A stretch of 64,000 nt of DNA from Zhenpiania hominis (GTDB taxonomy: Bacteria; Bacillota; Clostridia; Peptostreptococcales; Anaerovoracaceae). Position numbers and translations under genes: made by a program. Positions 1-8,280 of this stretch are shown piece after piece (position 1 is the stretch's first letter; the number at the start of each line of letters is the position of its first letter). A model generated the notes under the pieces. That model worked only from the letters and a program-made list of their open reading frames with translations. It was not told the DNA's origin and ran no database searches. The stretch covers positions 1-64,000 of the forward strand of contig NZ_JACRYT010000005.1 in the NCBI RefSeq assembly GCF_014333425.1, in the 5' to 3' direction.

Positions 1-243
1 AAACTGACGAAGCAGAGGATATACATAAAGAACCGAGGAAAGATAGAAGCGAGGGATTTCAAGGACAAAGACAGAGGAAAAGGCAGCTATGGTGAATATG
101 CAGAACGGATCATAGAGGAGGCCTGCGAGGGAGCGATTGATTTCAGCATATTTGAGAGGAGAGAGCCTGTTTTCGATGGAAGCAGCGGAACCCAGACACT
201 GATCAGAAGCCTTAGTATGAACAGAGGCATACCGCTAAGCTAG
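1..243 (+). CDS. C-terminal fragment of a probable mobile-element protein
   Basis: The frame is open from the window edge to the TAG at 241-243, giving about 80 residues that are rich in Lys, Arg and Glu. I do not recognise the family. The inference that it is a transposase or similar rests on context: about 50 bp downstream the sequence switches into the interior of a HigB-type toxin reading frame with no toxin start, as expected where the right end of an insertion element interrupts a gene. The 5' part lies outside the window. It could also be an unrelated chromosomal gene end. Confidence 0.35.
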   Translation, partial: KLTKQRIYIKNRGKIEARDFKDKDRGKGSYGEYAERIIEEACEGAIDFSIFERREPVFDGSSGTQTLIRSLSMNRGIPLS

Positions 244-301
244 ATGATAATCATTTTGGATCTGTCAACCAAAAACTCCACAACAACTTGACACCGCCGA
301 T

Positions 302-607
302 TTTCTTGACAGCCTTGACCTAAAAATGAGAGCAAAAATGGTAGGTATGATTACAATCCTGCAAGAAAAGGGAAATATGCTTAGAGAACCATATAGTAAA
401 TATTTAGGGAATGGAATTTTTGAGTTGCGGGGGAAAGTTGGAAGTAATAATACAAGAGTTTTATACTTTTTTTACCACAATGGCAAAATAATTTTAACAA
501 ACGGATTTGTGAAAAAGACACAGAAGACACCCAGAGCGGAACTCGAAAAAGCAAAGGCTTATAGAAAGAATTATTTGGAAAGGCATGATGAAAATGAGGA
601 AATTTAA
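302..607 (+). pseudogene. 5'-truncated HigB/RelE-superfamily (Gp49-like) toxin
   Basis: The readable protein from ATG 326 (93 aa) carries the body of a HigB/Gp49-like mRNA interferase: a LREPYSKYLGNGIFELR block, a VLYFFYHNGKIIL strand and the family hallmark FVKKTQKTPRAELEKAKAYRKNY. Intact members are about 105-120 aa and start with a strand and helix reading roughly FLDSL. Here the in-frame codons just upstream of ATG 326 still read DFLDSLDLK, but the preceding residues run into unrelated sequence back to a TAA at 248-250. No ribosome-binding site precedes ATG 326. I infer that a mobile-element end at about 290-302 removed the start and roughly the first 15-20 residues. The antitoxin gene overlaps the 3' end by 23 bp. 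Confidence 0.7.
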
Positions 608-881
608 CGATTATTTGGGAGAGCAGATGAGGAATGAGGCATTCAGAAAAGAATATGAGGAAAATCAGCCGGAACTGGATATTATAAGGGCAATAGTGGA
701 AGCGCGGGCATCCCAGCATTTAACCCAAAAACAGTTGGCAGAACGTACAGGGATTAACCAGGCAGATATCAGTAAGCTAGAAAATGGAACAAGAAACCCG
801 ACTATTAATTTGCTGAAGCGTCTGGCAGACGGAATGGATATGACACTTAAAATTGAATTTATTCCGAAAAAGAGGTTGTAA
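585..881 (+). CDS. HigA-type antitoxin, XRE-family helix-turn-helix protein
   Basis: This 98-aa protein has a central XRE helix-turn-helix: LTQKQLAERTGINQADISKLENGTRNPTINLL at about residues 46-77. The helical N-terminal part and basic C-terminal tail are usual for HigA-like antitoxins encoded after a Gp49-like toxin. It should bind DNA and neutralise the toxin encoded just upstream, with which it overlaps by 23 bp in a toxin-first order typical of higBA. ATG 585, 588 and 594 are all possible starts. The toxin partner lacks its 5' end, so this is probably an orphan antitoxin whose own promoter may have been lost or replaced by read-through from the mobile element. Confidence 0.85.
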   Translation: MMKMRKFNDYLGEQMRNEAFRKEYEENQPELDIIRAIVEARASQHLTQKQLAERTGINQADISKLENGTRNPTINLLKRLADGMDMTLKIEFIPKKRL

Positions 882-1190
882 GGCTGCAAGGCTTTACAAA
901 TTGTTTACCAAACAAGAGAGTTTGTCATAGGTGAGAGCGGTGCAATAGACTGGTGGATGATTACGGTTTTACTACGATTGAGGAAGCCAAAATCAGAAGT
1001 GTAACCAAAGAAATCAGTGATGATACGAAGGGTCTGAAAGCATAAAATTATAGGAGACTAAAGGGCTCCGCATTCCTGTTTATCAGATGCGGAGCCCTGT
1101 TTTGCGATTTCCCTCATTACTCTCTTTTAATTAAATCTTATTCCTATAAATTTCATTACTTTCAAAAGTCATCCCCACACAAATCCGGAC
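882..1190. other. intergenic stretch with a short gene remnant
   Basis: No full gene is visible. One frame ending at the TAA 1043-1045 reads DDYGFTTIEEAKIRSVTKE and a few more residues, acidic and protein-like but without a start or ribosome-binding site, so it is probably the tail of a decayed gene. A strong intrinsic terminator (1063-1104, listed separately) follows. The remainder up to the ammonium-channel stop is AT-rich and shows nothing else. Confidence 0.5.
1063..1104 (+). terminator. intrinsic terminator, perfect 11-bp stem
   Basis: Arms 1063-1073 (gggctccgcat) and 1087-1097 (atgcggagccc) pair perfectly around a 13-nt loop, followed by a T-rich tract. It sits between the antitoxin region and the convergent ammonium-channel gene, so it may stop transcription from both sides. 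Confidence 0.85.
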
Positions 1191-2408
1191 TTAGTGACCG
1201 AATTCGTCCAGATCGCTGTACAACTCTTTTTTCGTGCCCAGCAGTCCGACGATCGCGCCGACAATTCTGCCGCCAATGAAAGCGACAACAATGGTAATTA
1301 CCATGCAAATAATCTGAACACCGGCGTTTCCTGTAATGATGATCGCGGAAAGTCCGCCAAGAAGTCCCGGCATACCGTGCAGATTATGAACGCCGCAGGT
1401 ATCGGCGCCGCGAATCAGTTTTTCAATACGAGGCGCGATGATGCTGTAGCCGACAGTACTGAGAACGCCTGCCGCCAGGCCGATCAGCATGGCAAGTCCC
1501 GGGTTTGCGATGTCGCAGGTGGAACCGATGGCTACGCCGCCGGCAAGAGAGGCGTTGGCGATGTCTTCGATATCAACTTTGCCGCGGATCAGCTTTGAGA
1601 ATATGTATGTGGCGATCGTAGCGCCGGCAAGGGCAAATACCGTGTTAATGGCAGTAAGAACCACCCGTTCCGGGTTTGCCACCGCGCTTGTAAAGGATGG
1701 CCAGAATACCCACAGCAGCAGGCTCCCCAAAAGGGAGAACTGGTTGCTGGTGCTGTCGGATTCACAGGATGGCCCGTTTTCGAATTTTTTGGCAGTTGTG
1801 GCTACAAGGCCCAGACCAAAGTAGGCACCAAAGGCATGGATAGCAACACTTCCGCCGGTATCCTGAAATCCATTGAAATAACCGCTTTCAAGCAGCAGCC
1901 ATTCGTTGAACAGATAAACCGGGACGAACAAAACGCCCAGCAGCAGATACTGATCCATGGTCAAGCGTCCAAGGGGAGCGCCGATTGCGATCAGAAGACT
2001 TGCAGCGGCGAACTCTGCCCACATAAACGCGTCGATGCTGAGGGCAGAACCTTCTCCCATAAAGCTTTTAATCAGCATATAAACCGGAATCGCGATACTA
2101 ACCGCAAGCAGTGTCGCTGTGATGGAACTATAGCCGTGTCCGCGCACAACAACCATCAGAAATCCGAAACCTAAGAGCAGCATGGCCAGAATATGAATCG
2201 AGCGATTATAACAGAGTGTGTCAAAAATCGTCCGTGCTTCATAAGCCAGTGACTGTGTGTCGATGCTTTGACCGGTCAGCTCTTTCATGCCTTCTGCGAT
2301 ATTCTCGTTGACAGCAGGCAGAAAAGCGATTGCGACTGCAATAAAGAAAAGAAATGCGACAATCAGAAACGTAGCGTTCCTGGAATTGCCTTGAGGTTTT
2401 GTTGACAT
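1191..2408 (-). CDS. Rh-type (Rhesus-like) ammonium/ammonia channel
   Basis: This 405-aa polytopic membrane protein belongs to the Amt/Rh superfamily and conducts ammonia or ammonium across the cytoplasmic membrane. The first hydrophobic segment covers about residues 13-30, with roughly ten more after it. Two signatures mark it as Rh-like rather than classical Amt: IHAFGAYFGLG (His191) and DTCGVHNLHGMPG (His344). These two histidines match the pore twin-His pair of the family. No GlnK/PII gene is adjacent, unlike most amtB loci. The gene is monocistronic, with a terminator downstream at 1063-1104 and an AT-rich upstream region. Rh-type members are less common in bacteria than Amt. Confidence 0.85.
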   Translation of the reverse strand: MSTKPQGNSRNATFLIVAFLFFIAVAIAFLPAVNENIAEGMKELTGQSIDTQSLAYEARTIFDTLCYNRSIHILAMLLLGFGFLMVVVRGHGYSSITATLLAVSIAIPVYMLIKSFMGEGSALSIDAFMWAEFAAASLLIAIGAPLGRLTMDQYLLLGVLFVPVYLFNEWLLLESGYFNGFQDTGGSVAIHAFGAYFGLGLVATTAKKFENGPSCESDSTSNQFSLLGSLLLWVFWPSFTSAVANPERVVLTAINTVFALAGATIATYIFSKLIRGKVDIEDIANASLAGGVAIGSTCDIANPGLAMLIGLAAGVLSTVGYSIIAPRIEKLIRGADTCGVHNLHGMPGLLGGLSAIIITGNAGVQIICMVITIVVAFIGGRIVGAIVGLLGTKKELYSDLDEFGH

Positions 2409-2726
2409 AATTTTTTCAGCTCCTTGTTAAATAAACTTACCCCTGATAAAAGTTTAACACTGGAATGAAAAACTGTAAATATATAGTAAAATAGTTCGGC
2501 GAGTGTGATTTTTTTGAATAATGAAACGAATTGGGGCTTTATTTTGCAAAATAGCATAATAATTTTAAAATATGGTAAAATAGAAAATAAATAATGGAAA
2601 TAGTGAATTTAATTTTCAAAAAATGAGATATATAAAATTAAAATGATATAATATGATATTTTATTGTATATTTTGCCCAAATATAGTACTATAAGGATAC
2701 TTATTAATAAAAGAGTGGTGAGTATA
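2409..2726. other. AT-rich divergent intergenic region
   Basis: This region between the divergent ammonium channel and Fic genes is very AT-rich, much more than the flanking core genes. A TATAGT/TACTAT-like stretch at about 2683-2693 could be the -10 of the Fic gene. No RNA gene or repeat was recognised. Confidence 0.4.
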
Positions 2727-3941
2727 GTGCAGTACATTTCTTTAAAAAAAATATATTATTCGAAACGCGCAGAATATGAGAATGAATATCATAAGAGAAT
2801 GAATGATATGGCATGTGTTTCACTTGGATTAAATGGTGGGCAAGGCGAGATGTTTTTTGTGTACACTCCAGAAATGGTATCCCTTTTATCAAAAGTCCTT
2901 ACCGTCAACTCCAAGATAGAAGTGCTATATAAATCACTTCCCAGGGCTGCTCGCGACTGTTATTCAAGAAACTGCCTTATCGATGAAATCATGATGACAA
3001 ACGACATCGAGGGGGTAAGGAGTACAAGAAAAGAAATTCTTGATGTAATTGAAGCACCGGACGACAAAAAGAATAAACATAGTAGATTTGAAGGGCTTAT
3101 TCAAAAATATTTAAGGCTGTTAGAGTCGGACGCAGGCGACATCCCTTTAAATTCTTGTAAGGATATAAGAAACCTTTATGATGAAATTGTTTTGCCGGAA
3201 ATAGATGATTGTAATAAACCAGATGGAGAGATTTTTAGGAAAGGCAGTGCATGTGTGATTTCCGCAACGCAACAAGAGAAACATAAAGGCGTCGTCCCAG
3301 AAGCTAAAATTGTGGAATATATGTCAAAAGCAATCGAAATTCTAAATAGTGAACAACTCCCATTGCTGGTACGAATTGCGGTTGTGCATTATCTGATTGG
3401 TTATATTCATCCATTTTATGATGGAAACGGTAGATTAAGCCGATTCATAAGCAGTTATATGTTACAAAAGGATTTAAATCCATTGATTGCTTTGAGGTTG
3501 GCTTATGCTATAAAAAATGATAAATCACAATACTATAAAGCGTTTGACCTTTGTAATGATGTGAAAAACAGAGGGGATGTAACCCCATTTATTCTAATGT
3601 TTTTAGAGATGCTAGAGCATGCGGCTGCCAGCATCTTTACTCGCCTTGACGAAGGAATGGAGGTATTATATTACTATAACGGATTGGTTGGAAAGATAAA
3701 AAATGCAGATGAGCGTAATGTAATCTTTTTCTTAATACAGAATAAGCTTTTTGCAAGTGAAAGGTTTGACATACAAAATATAGCCAATCTTTTGGACTGC
3801 AGTTATGGAAAGGCAAAAAAAATATTAGAAGGTCTGATTAAGGAGGGTGTGCCAATAAAACGGAAGAAACCATCAAGGAAATACTTATTTAGCGTAGACT
3901 TAAATGATATTTCTGATTATCTTGAAAAATATCAAGATTAG
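2727..3941 (+). CDS. Fic/DOC family protein (probable AMPylator)
   Basis: The protein is about 404 aa from GTG 2727, which is preceded by a GGTGAG-type ribosome-binding site; an upstream in-frame ATG at 2664 would add 21 residues but lies before the probable promoter. The active-site loop HPFYDGNGRLSR spans residues 228-239, matching HPFx(D/E)GNGRxxR, in which the His is catalytic and GNGR binds nucleotide phosphates. An N-terminal inhibitory helix motif, TNDIEG (residues 91-96), matches the [S/T]xxxE(G/N) self-inhibition motif. The C-terminus (about 340-404) looks like a winged-helix domain. Family members usually transfer AMP to protein side chains; the target here is unknown. Base composition is AT-rich, which suggests transfer. 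Confidence 0.88.
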   Translation: MQYISLKKIYYSKRAEYENEYHKRMNDMACVSLGLNGGQGEMFFVYTPEMVSLLSKVLTVNSKIEVLYKSLPRAARDCYSRNCLIDEIMMTNDIEGVRSTRKEILDVIEAPDDKKNKHSRFEGLIQKYLRLLESDAGDIPLNSCKDIRNLYDEIVLPEIDDCNKPDGEIFRKGSACVISATQQEKHKGVVPEAKIVEYMSKAIEILNSEQLPLLVRIAVVHYLIGYIHPFYDGNGRLSRFISSYMLQKDLNPLIALRLAYAIKNDKSQYYKAFDLCNDVKNRGDVTPFILMFLEMLEHAAASIFTRLDEGMEVLYYYNGLVGKIKNADERNVIFFLIQNKLFASERFDIQNIANLLDCSYGKAKKILEGLIKEGVPIKRKKPSRKYLFSVDLNDISDYLEKYQD

Positions 3942-3973
3942 TTCCCCCCATTAGGGGACTTTTTATCGCACAG

Positions 3974-3995
3974 GTGTGCAATAAGTGTGCAATAA
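3974..3995. repeat. tandem 11-bp direct repeat
   Basis: gtgtgcaataa occurs twice back to back (3974-3984, 3985-3995), with a degenerate third relative (atgtgcaaatt) about 10 bp on. It lies just after the AT-rich Fic gene. It could be an edge or binding-site remnant of a mobile element, but no integrase is present. Confidence 0.5.
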
Positions 3996-4060
3996 TACCC
4001 GAAAATGTGCAAATTGAGGGTAAAATAATGAGAAATAACCGGAATCGTCCGGTCGCTAAA

Positions 4061-4101
4061 AACCCCTGAAAATCAACCATTCCAGCTGATTCTCAGGGGT
4101 T
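4061..4101 (-). terminator. bidirectional intrinsic terminator
   Basis: Arms 4061-4075 and 4087-4101 form a 15-bp stem with one mismatch (aacccctga... and ...tcaggggtt), with T-rich flanks on both strands. It ends the lgt-ychF transcript and could also stop the Fic transcript arriving from the other side. Confidence 0.85.
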
Positions 4102-4110
4102 TGTTCTTTC

Positions 4111-5205
4111 TTATACGTTAAACAGGAAATGCATCACATCCCCGTCCTGCACCACATAATCCTTTCCTTCCGAGCGCACCAGTCCTTTTTCCTTGGCTGT
4201 CGCCAGATTTCCGCCGCACTCGATGAGTTTGTCGTAGGCGATGGTTTCCGCGCGGATAAAGCCGCGTTCAAAATCCGTATGGATTTTTCCTGCAGCGCCC
4301 GGCGCTTTCGTGCCGCGCTTGATGGTCCAAGCCCGTACTTCCGGTTCACCCGCGGTCAAGAAAGAAATCAGATCCAGCAGATGGTAAGATGCTTTCACCA
4401 GCTTGTCCAGTCCGGATTCCTCGATACCCAGTTCTTCTAGGAACATGGCTTTTTCCTCATCATCCAGTTCGGACATTTCCGCCTCGATTTTCGCGCAGAT
4501 AACCACTACATCCGAGCCTTCTGTGGCCGCGAATTCGCGGACAGCTTTCACGTATTCATTTTCCTCGCCGGCGCCGGCTTCTTCTTCAGAGACATTCGCC
4601 GCGTAGATAACCGGCTTGTAAGAAAGGAGATCAAGGCCTTTAACAAAGTCCGCTTCATCGTCGGTCAGATCCATCGCGCGGGCGGATTTACCACTTTCAA
4701 GAAATGCGGTAATCCGTTTCAGCAGATCCAGCTCTTTCTGCAGGCTCTTATCCCCTTTAAGATTCTTGGTGGTTTTCTGAATACGGCGCTCCAGAACTTC
4801 CAGGTCAGAGAGAATCAGTTCCATATTGATGGTTTCGATATCTGAGAGAGGGTCAATTTTTCCGTCTACATGCACCACATTCGGATCTTCAAAACAGCGG
4901 ACCACATGGACGATAGCAGCGACCTCACGGATATGGCCGAGGAATTTATTTCCCAGGCCTTCCCCCTTGGAGGCGCCTTTTACAAGTCCCGCAATATCAT
5001 AAAACTCAATGGTGGTATAGATTGTTTTCTTGGAATTATACATCTCATGCAGGACTTTCAAACGTTCGTCAGGAACGGTTACAACGCCCACATTGGGTTC
5101 GATGGTGCAAAAAGGGTAATTAGCAGCCTCGGCACCAGCCTTTGTAATCGCATTAAACAACGTACTTTTTCCTACATTTGGTAAACCTACAATACCTAAC
5201 TTCAT
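4111..5205 (-). CDS. ychF: YchF/OLA1-type P-loop ATPase
   Basis: This 364-aa ribosome-associated ATPase of the Obg-related TRAFAC class starts [21 protein letters not shown]. The Walker A is GLPNVGKST and the switch region reads [22 protein letters not shown] coiled-coil segment lies near residues 130-190 and a C-terminal TGS domain near 280-364. The family prefers ATP over GTP and acts in translation and stress responses. I chose the ATG at 5203-5205 because it aligns with the conserved start and overlaps the lgt stop as ATGA; an upstream in-frame ATG adds eight residues that do not fit the family. Confidence 0.96.
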   Translation of the reverse strand: MKLGIVGLPNVGKSTLFNAITKAGAEAANYPFCTIEPNVGVVTVPDERLKVLHEMYNSKKTIYTTIEFYDIAGLVKGASKGEGLGNKFLGHIREVAAIVHVVRCFEDPNVVHVDGKIDPLSDIETINMELILSDLEVLERRIQKTTKNLKGDKSLQKELDLLKRITAFLESGKSARAMDLTDDEADFVKGLDLLSYKPVIYAANVSEEEAGAGEENEYVKAVREFAATEGSDVVVICAKIEAEMSELDDEEKAMFLEELGIEESGLDKLVKASYHLLDLISFLTAGEPEVRAWTIKRGTKAPGAAGKIHTDFERGFIRAETIAYDKLIECGGNLATAKEKGLVRSEGKDYVVQDGDVMHFLFNV

Positions 5206-5957
5206 TTCAAAACTCCTTTTTTCTTCCAATATTTATATAAAATCACGTAAGCAATTGTAAAGACAATGATAACCGAAAGGCTTAGCACCTGTGCCTGTTT
5301 GAAGGGCCCAATCATCAGAGAATCCGTGCGCAGAGCTTCTACAAAAAAGCGTTCTACAGAATAAAGGATTCCATAGAGCAGGAAAATCTGCCCTTCGAAA
5401 CGACGGTGATTGTCCATATAAATTAAGAACAGGAATAACAGGAAACACCAGATAGACTCATATAAAAATGTCGGATGATAGGTCTGGCCGTTTACCATGA
5501 CCGCCCATGGAAGATCCGTCGGACCGCCGTGGGCTTCGGAATTAAAGTAATTGCCCCAGCGCCCGATTGCCTGTGCCAGCGCGACGCCCGGCACCGCGAG
5601 ATCCATTACATTCAGGGGACGGATTTTCCAGACCGCGCACAAAATGACGGCCGCGGCGATGCCGAAAATGAGCCCGCCGTGAATGGCGAGCCCTCCAAGC
5701 CTGAGGTTGATTATTTTCAAAAAGTCGCCTTCGTACATGGACCAGTTGAATACGACATAATAAAGGCGCGCCCCAATGATGCCGACCGGGATACAGATCA
5801 GAATAAAATCTAAAACCCGATCCGGTTCCAGCCCGTGGCGGGGAGCCCTTTTATAAGTGAGAAGCGTCGCAAGCACCATTCCCAGCGCAATGAGAACTCC
5901 GTACCAGCGAACCTCAATGCCGAAAACAGTAAATGCGACTGGATTTGGTATTGGCAT
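5202..5957 (-). CDS. lgt: prolipoprotein diacylglyceryl transferase
   Basis: This 251-aa membrane enzyme moves the diacylglyceryl group of phosphatidylglycerol onto the lipobox cysteine of prolipoproteins, the first step of lipoprotein maturation. It has about seven hydrophobic segments. The family signature GRWGNYFNSEAHGG is present near residues 133-146, preceded by the conserved GLAIHGGLIFG segment with the essential His. The gene overlaps ychF by 4 bp and lies just downstream of a lipoprotein gene, so substrate and enzyme may be co-transcribed. Confidence 0.96.
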   Translation of the reverse strand: MPIPNPVAFTVFGIEVRWYGVLIALGMVLATLLTYKRAPRHGLEPDRVLDFILICIPVGIIGARLYYVVFNWSMYEGDFLKIINLRLGGLAIHGGLIFGIAAAVILCAVWKIRPLNVMDLAVPGVALAQAIGRWGNYFNSEAHGGPTDLPWAVMVNGQTYHPTFLYESIWCFLLFLFLIYMDNHRRFEGQIFLLYGILYSVERFFVEALRTDSLMIGPFKQAQVLSLSVIIVFTIAYVILYKYWKKKGVLK

Positions 5958-6003
5958 AAATTTTCCTAATTTAACCTTTCTTTTTTAGTTGAGTCATAAT
6001 CGA

Positions 6004-6537
6004 TTATGCGTCCGGAAGTTCCCTCGCCAGGATCATAAGAGCGCTGCCGCCGATTATGTATACATCGTAAAGTTTTTCTTCCTCCGAATTTCCAGCCTTA
6101 TCCTGTGAAGCCGCGTCATCTTGAACCTGGGCAATAAATTTGTTCAGATCCATGACCTGAGGCCCTTTTTTTTTGTTTTTTATATAGGTAACACGGGCTT
6201 CTGAATCCAGCGGGACTGTTTCCGATAGATTTTTATCTGCGACATAATAACCTTCGTCCGTAATCGAACTTTCTACAATTACCATACTGTTTACCGTCAG
6301 ATCATAATCTCCGTTTCCGGCCTCATCAATGGAGATCGTGCCGAGAACCTTTTCTCCGCCGTCTTTCAGAATTTGATCCGCATATTCTCCTGACAGATAT
6401 TTTACTGTAATCTCAGGTTCCGCTAATTCGTCCATAAGTTCTTCGTCTCCGGAGTTTTGTCCGCAGCTGGAAAGCGTGAGGGAACAAAAAAGCAAAACAA
6501 GAACCATCAGCAGCGTGAACTGTCTTTTTTTCATCAT
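6004..6537 (-). CDS. predicted lipoprotein of unknown function
   Basis: This 177-aa protein begins with a basic MMKKR, a hydrophobic stretch, and a lipobox LSSC with Cys at about residue 25, followed by an acidic mature region. It should be anchored to the outer face of the cytoplasmic membrane after processing by the Lgt encoded next to it. No domain was recognised; the C-terminal part contains an acidic, Gln/Asn-rich linker and a hydrophobic IIGGSALMIL end. It lies 46 bp upstream of lgt on the same strand. Confidence 0.75.
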   Translation of the reverse strand: MMKKRQFTLLMVLVLLFCSLTLSSCGQNSGDEELMDELAEPEITVKYLSGEYADQILKDGGEKVLGTISIDEAGNGDYDLTVNSMVIVESSITDEGYYVADKNLSETVPLDSEARVTYIKNKKKGPQVMDLNKFIAQVQDDAASQDKAGNSEEEKLYDVYIIGGSALMILARELPDA

Positions 6538-6668
6538 TTCTTACGCCTATCCTCCAATCATAAAAACCGCCGCAAAAATATCTATCCACATTATACTATC
6601 TTGTCTACATTATAACAAGCAAATTCCGGAACGCCGGACGAATTTTACTGTAAAAAGCAAACTAGTTC

Positions 6669-6677
6669 TGTTACAAT
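6669..6677 (+). promoter_or_regulatory. extended -10 promoter that makes sfsA leaderless
   Basis: TGTTACAAT is an extended -10 element (TGn plus TACAAT at 6672-6677). Transcription should begin about 7 nt later, at or next to the sfsA ATG (6684-6686). No Shine-Dalgarno sequence precedes that ATG, and no clear -35 is visible. Confidence 0.55.
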
Positions 6678-6683
6678 AGAATC

Positions 6684-7427
6684 ATGGAATATGAGAACAT
6701 ACGAGAAGGAAGGTTTATCGAGCGGATAAACCGTTTTGTGGCGAGGGTGGAAGTCTGCGGGACGGAAGTCCGCGCTCATGTGAAAAATACAGGACGATGC
6801 CGGGAACTTCTGGTGCCGGGAGCGACTGTTTATCTGGAAGATTTCGCGGGCAGGATGGGAAGCCGCAAGTTGCGGTATTCTTTGATTGGGGTCAGGAAAG
6901 GAACGCTACTTATTAATATGGACTCTCAGGCGCCCAATCAGGCGGTGAAGGAAGCCTTTGAAGACGGCGCGCTGCTTTTACCGGACTTCGGACAAGCTGT
7001 TAAAATTCAGCCGGAGAAAACATACGGCGAATCCCGCCTGGACTTTTATATCGAAAATCAGAATGGAGAGAAAGGGTTTGTAGAAGTTAAGGGCGTTACG
7101 CTGGAAGCCGGCGGAATCGCCGCCTTTCCTGACGCGCCGACGGAGAGAGGGATCAAGCATATTCAGGAACTGGCGCGGGCGAAAGAGGAAGGGTATTATG
7201 TCTGCGCGCTGTTTGTTATCCAGATGAAGGGCGTCCGGTGCTTTTATCCCAACGACCGGACACATCCACAGTTTGGGGACGCGCTGCGGGAAGCGGAAAA
7301 GAAAGGCGTAAGGATTTTAGCCTGTGACTGCCAGGTTACGGAAACAAGCATGAAGCTGGACAGCTGGATCCCGGTGGATCTGTGTCCGCAGTCAAAATTT
7401 ATACCAGACGAGAATAAGGGGGCATAA
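6684..7427 (+). CDS. sfsA: SfsA family DNA/RNA nuclease-like protein
   Basis: This 247-aa protein matches the SfsA family along its length: an N-terminal OB-like part (REGRFIERINRFVARVEV), HVKNTGRCRELLVPGA, and the C-terminal nuclease-like core with ESRLDFY, FVEVKGVTLE and FPDAPTERGIKHIQEL. These carry the Asp/Glu/Lys residues of a PD-(D/E)xK-type site. Escherichia coli SfsA was first named as a sugar-fermentation regulator and members bind nucleic acid. The ATG at 6684 follows an extended -10 element by only 6 nt, so the mRNA is probably leaderless. The Dam methylase starts 1 bp after its stop. Confidence 0.93.
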   Translation: MEYENIREGRFIERINRFVARVEVCGTEVRAHVKNTGRCRELLVPGATVYLEDFAGRMGSRKLRYSLIGVRKGTLLINMDSQAPNQAVKEAFEDGALLLPDFGQAVKIQPEKTYGESRLDFYIENQNGEKGFVEVKGVTLEAGGIAAFPDAPTERGIKHIQELARAKEEGYYVCALFVIQMKGVRCFYPNDRTHPQFGDALREAEKKGVRILACDCQVTETSMKLDSWIPVDLCPQSKFIPDENKGA

Positions 7428-7428
7428 G

Positions 7429-8280
7429 ATGGCGGGAAAGAATCCGTTGGTTTCACCGATTTTAAAATGGGTAGGGGGCAAGAGACAGCTTTTAGACAGC
7501 ATTGTGCCGCTGATCCCGGAATATTCGACTTACTACGAGCCCTTTGTAGGGGGCGGCGCGGTTCTGTTCGGAACGCAGCCGAAAAAGGCGGTTATTAATG
7601 ACTCCAATGAAGAACTGATGAATGTGTACCGGGTCATCAAGGAAGATCCGGAAGAGCTGATTGCCAAGCTGAAGGAGCATCAGGAAAAGAACTGTGAACC
7701 TTACTTTTATGAGGTTCGTTCCCTGGATCGGGACAAGGACGCGTACCGATCTCTGACAAGAGTGGAGAAGGCGGCGCGGATTATTTATCTCAACAAAACC
7801 TGCTACAACGGATTGTTTCGGGTAAACAGTTCCGGTGAATTCAATTCCCCATGGGGAAGGTATAAAAAGCCGAATATTGTAAATGAGGAAACGATTCACG
7901 CTCTCTGCCAGTATCTGAACAAAGGGAAAATCACCATTTTGTGCGGGGATTACCGGGAGGCGCTGAAGGGAATCCGCAAAGGGGCCTTTGTCTATTTTGA
8001 TCCGCCTTACATGCCCATCAGCGCGTCGGCCTCTTTTACCGGGTACACGGCCGCGGGGTTCGGTCCGCAGGAGCAGAAAGCGCTGAAAGAACAGTGTGAT
8101 CGGCTGACGAAACGGGGAATTAAATTTCTCTTGTCCAACTCGGCGTGTCCGTTCATCGAGGATCTGTACCGCGATTATAAAATCGAATATGTTTCCGCCA
8201 AACGGGCGATTAACGCCAACCCGGAAAAGAGGGGCGCCATTGAGGAGGTGCTTGTGAGAAATTATGAGCCTGATCGATGA
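7429..8280 (+). CDS. dam: Dam-family DNA adenine methyltransferase
   Basis: This 283-aa N6-adenine methyltransferase of the D12/Dam class is expected to methylate GATC. It carries the SAM-binding entry KWVGGKRQLL (from about residue 14), the FVGGGAVLFG loop (about 39-48) and the catalytic DPPY at residues 191-194. The sequence is closest in style to DpnII/MboI-type methylases. The last 17 bp overlap the following restriction-enzyme gene, so the two are translationally coupled. GATC is common in this window and not visibly avoided. Confidence 0.92.
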   Translation: MAGKNPLVSPILKWVGGKRQLLDSIVPLIPEYSTYYEPFVGGGAVLFGTQPKKAVINDSNEELMNVYRVIKEDPEELIAKLKEHQEKNCEPYFYEVRSLDRDKDAYRSLTRVEKAARIIYLNKTCYNGLFRVNSSGEFNSPWGRYKKPNIVNEETIHALCQYLNKGKITILCGDYREALKGIRKGAFVYFDPPYMPISASASFTGYTAAGFGPQEQKALKEQCDRLTKRGIKFLLSNSACPFIEDLYRDYKIEYVSAKRAINANPEKRGAIEEVLVRNYEPDR

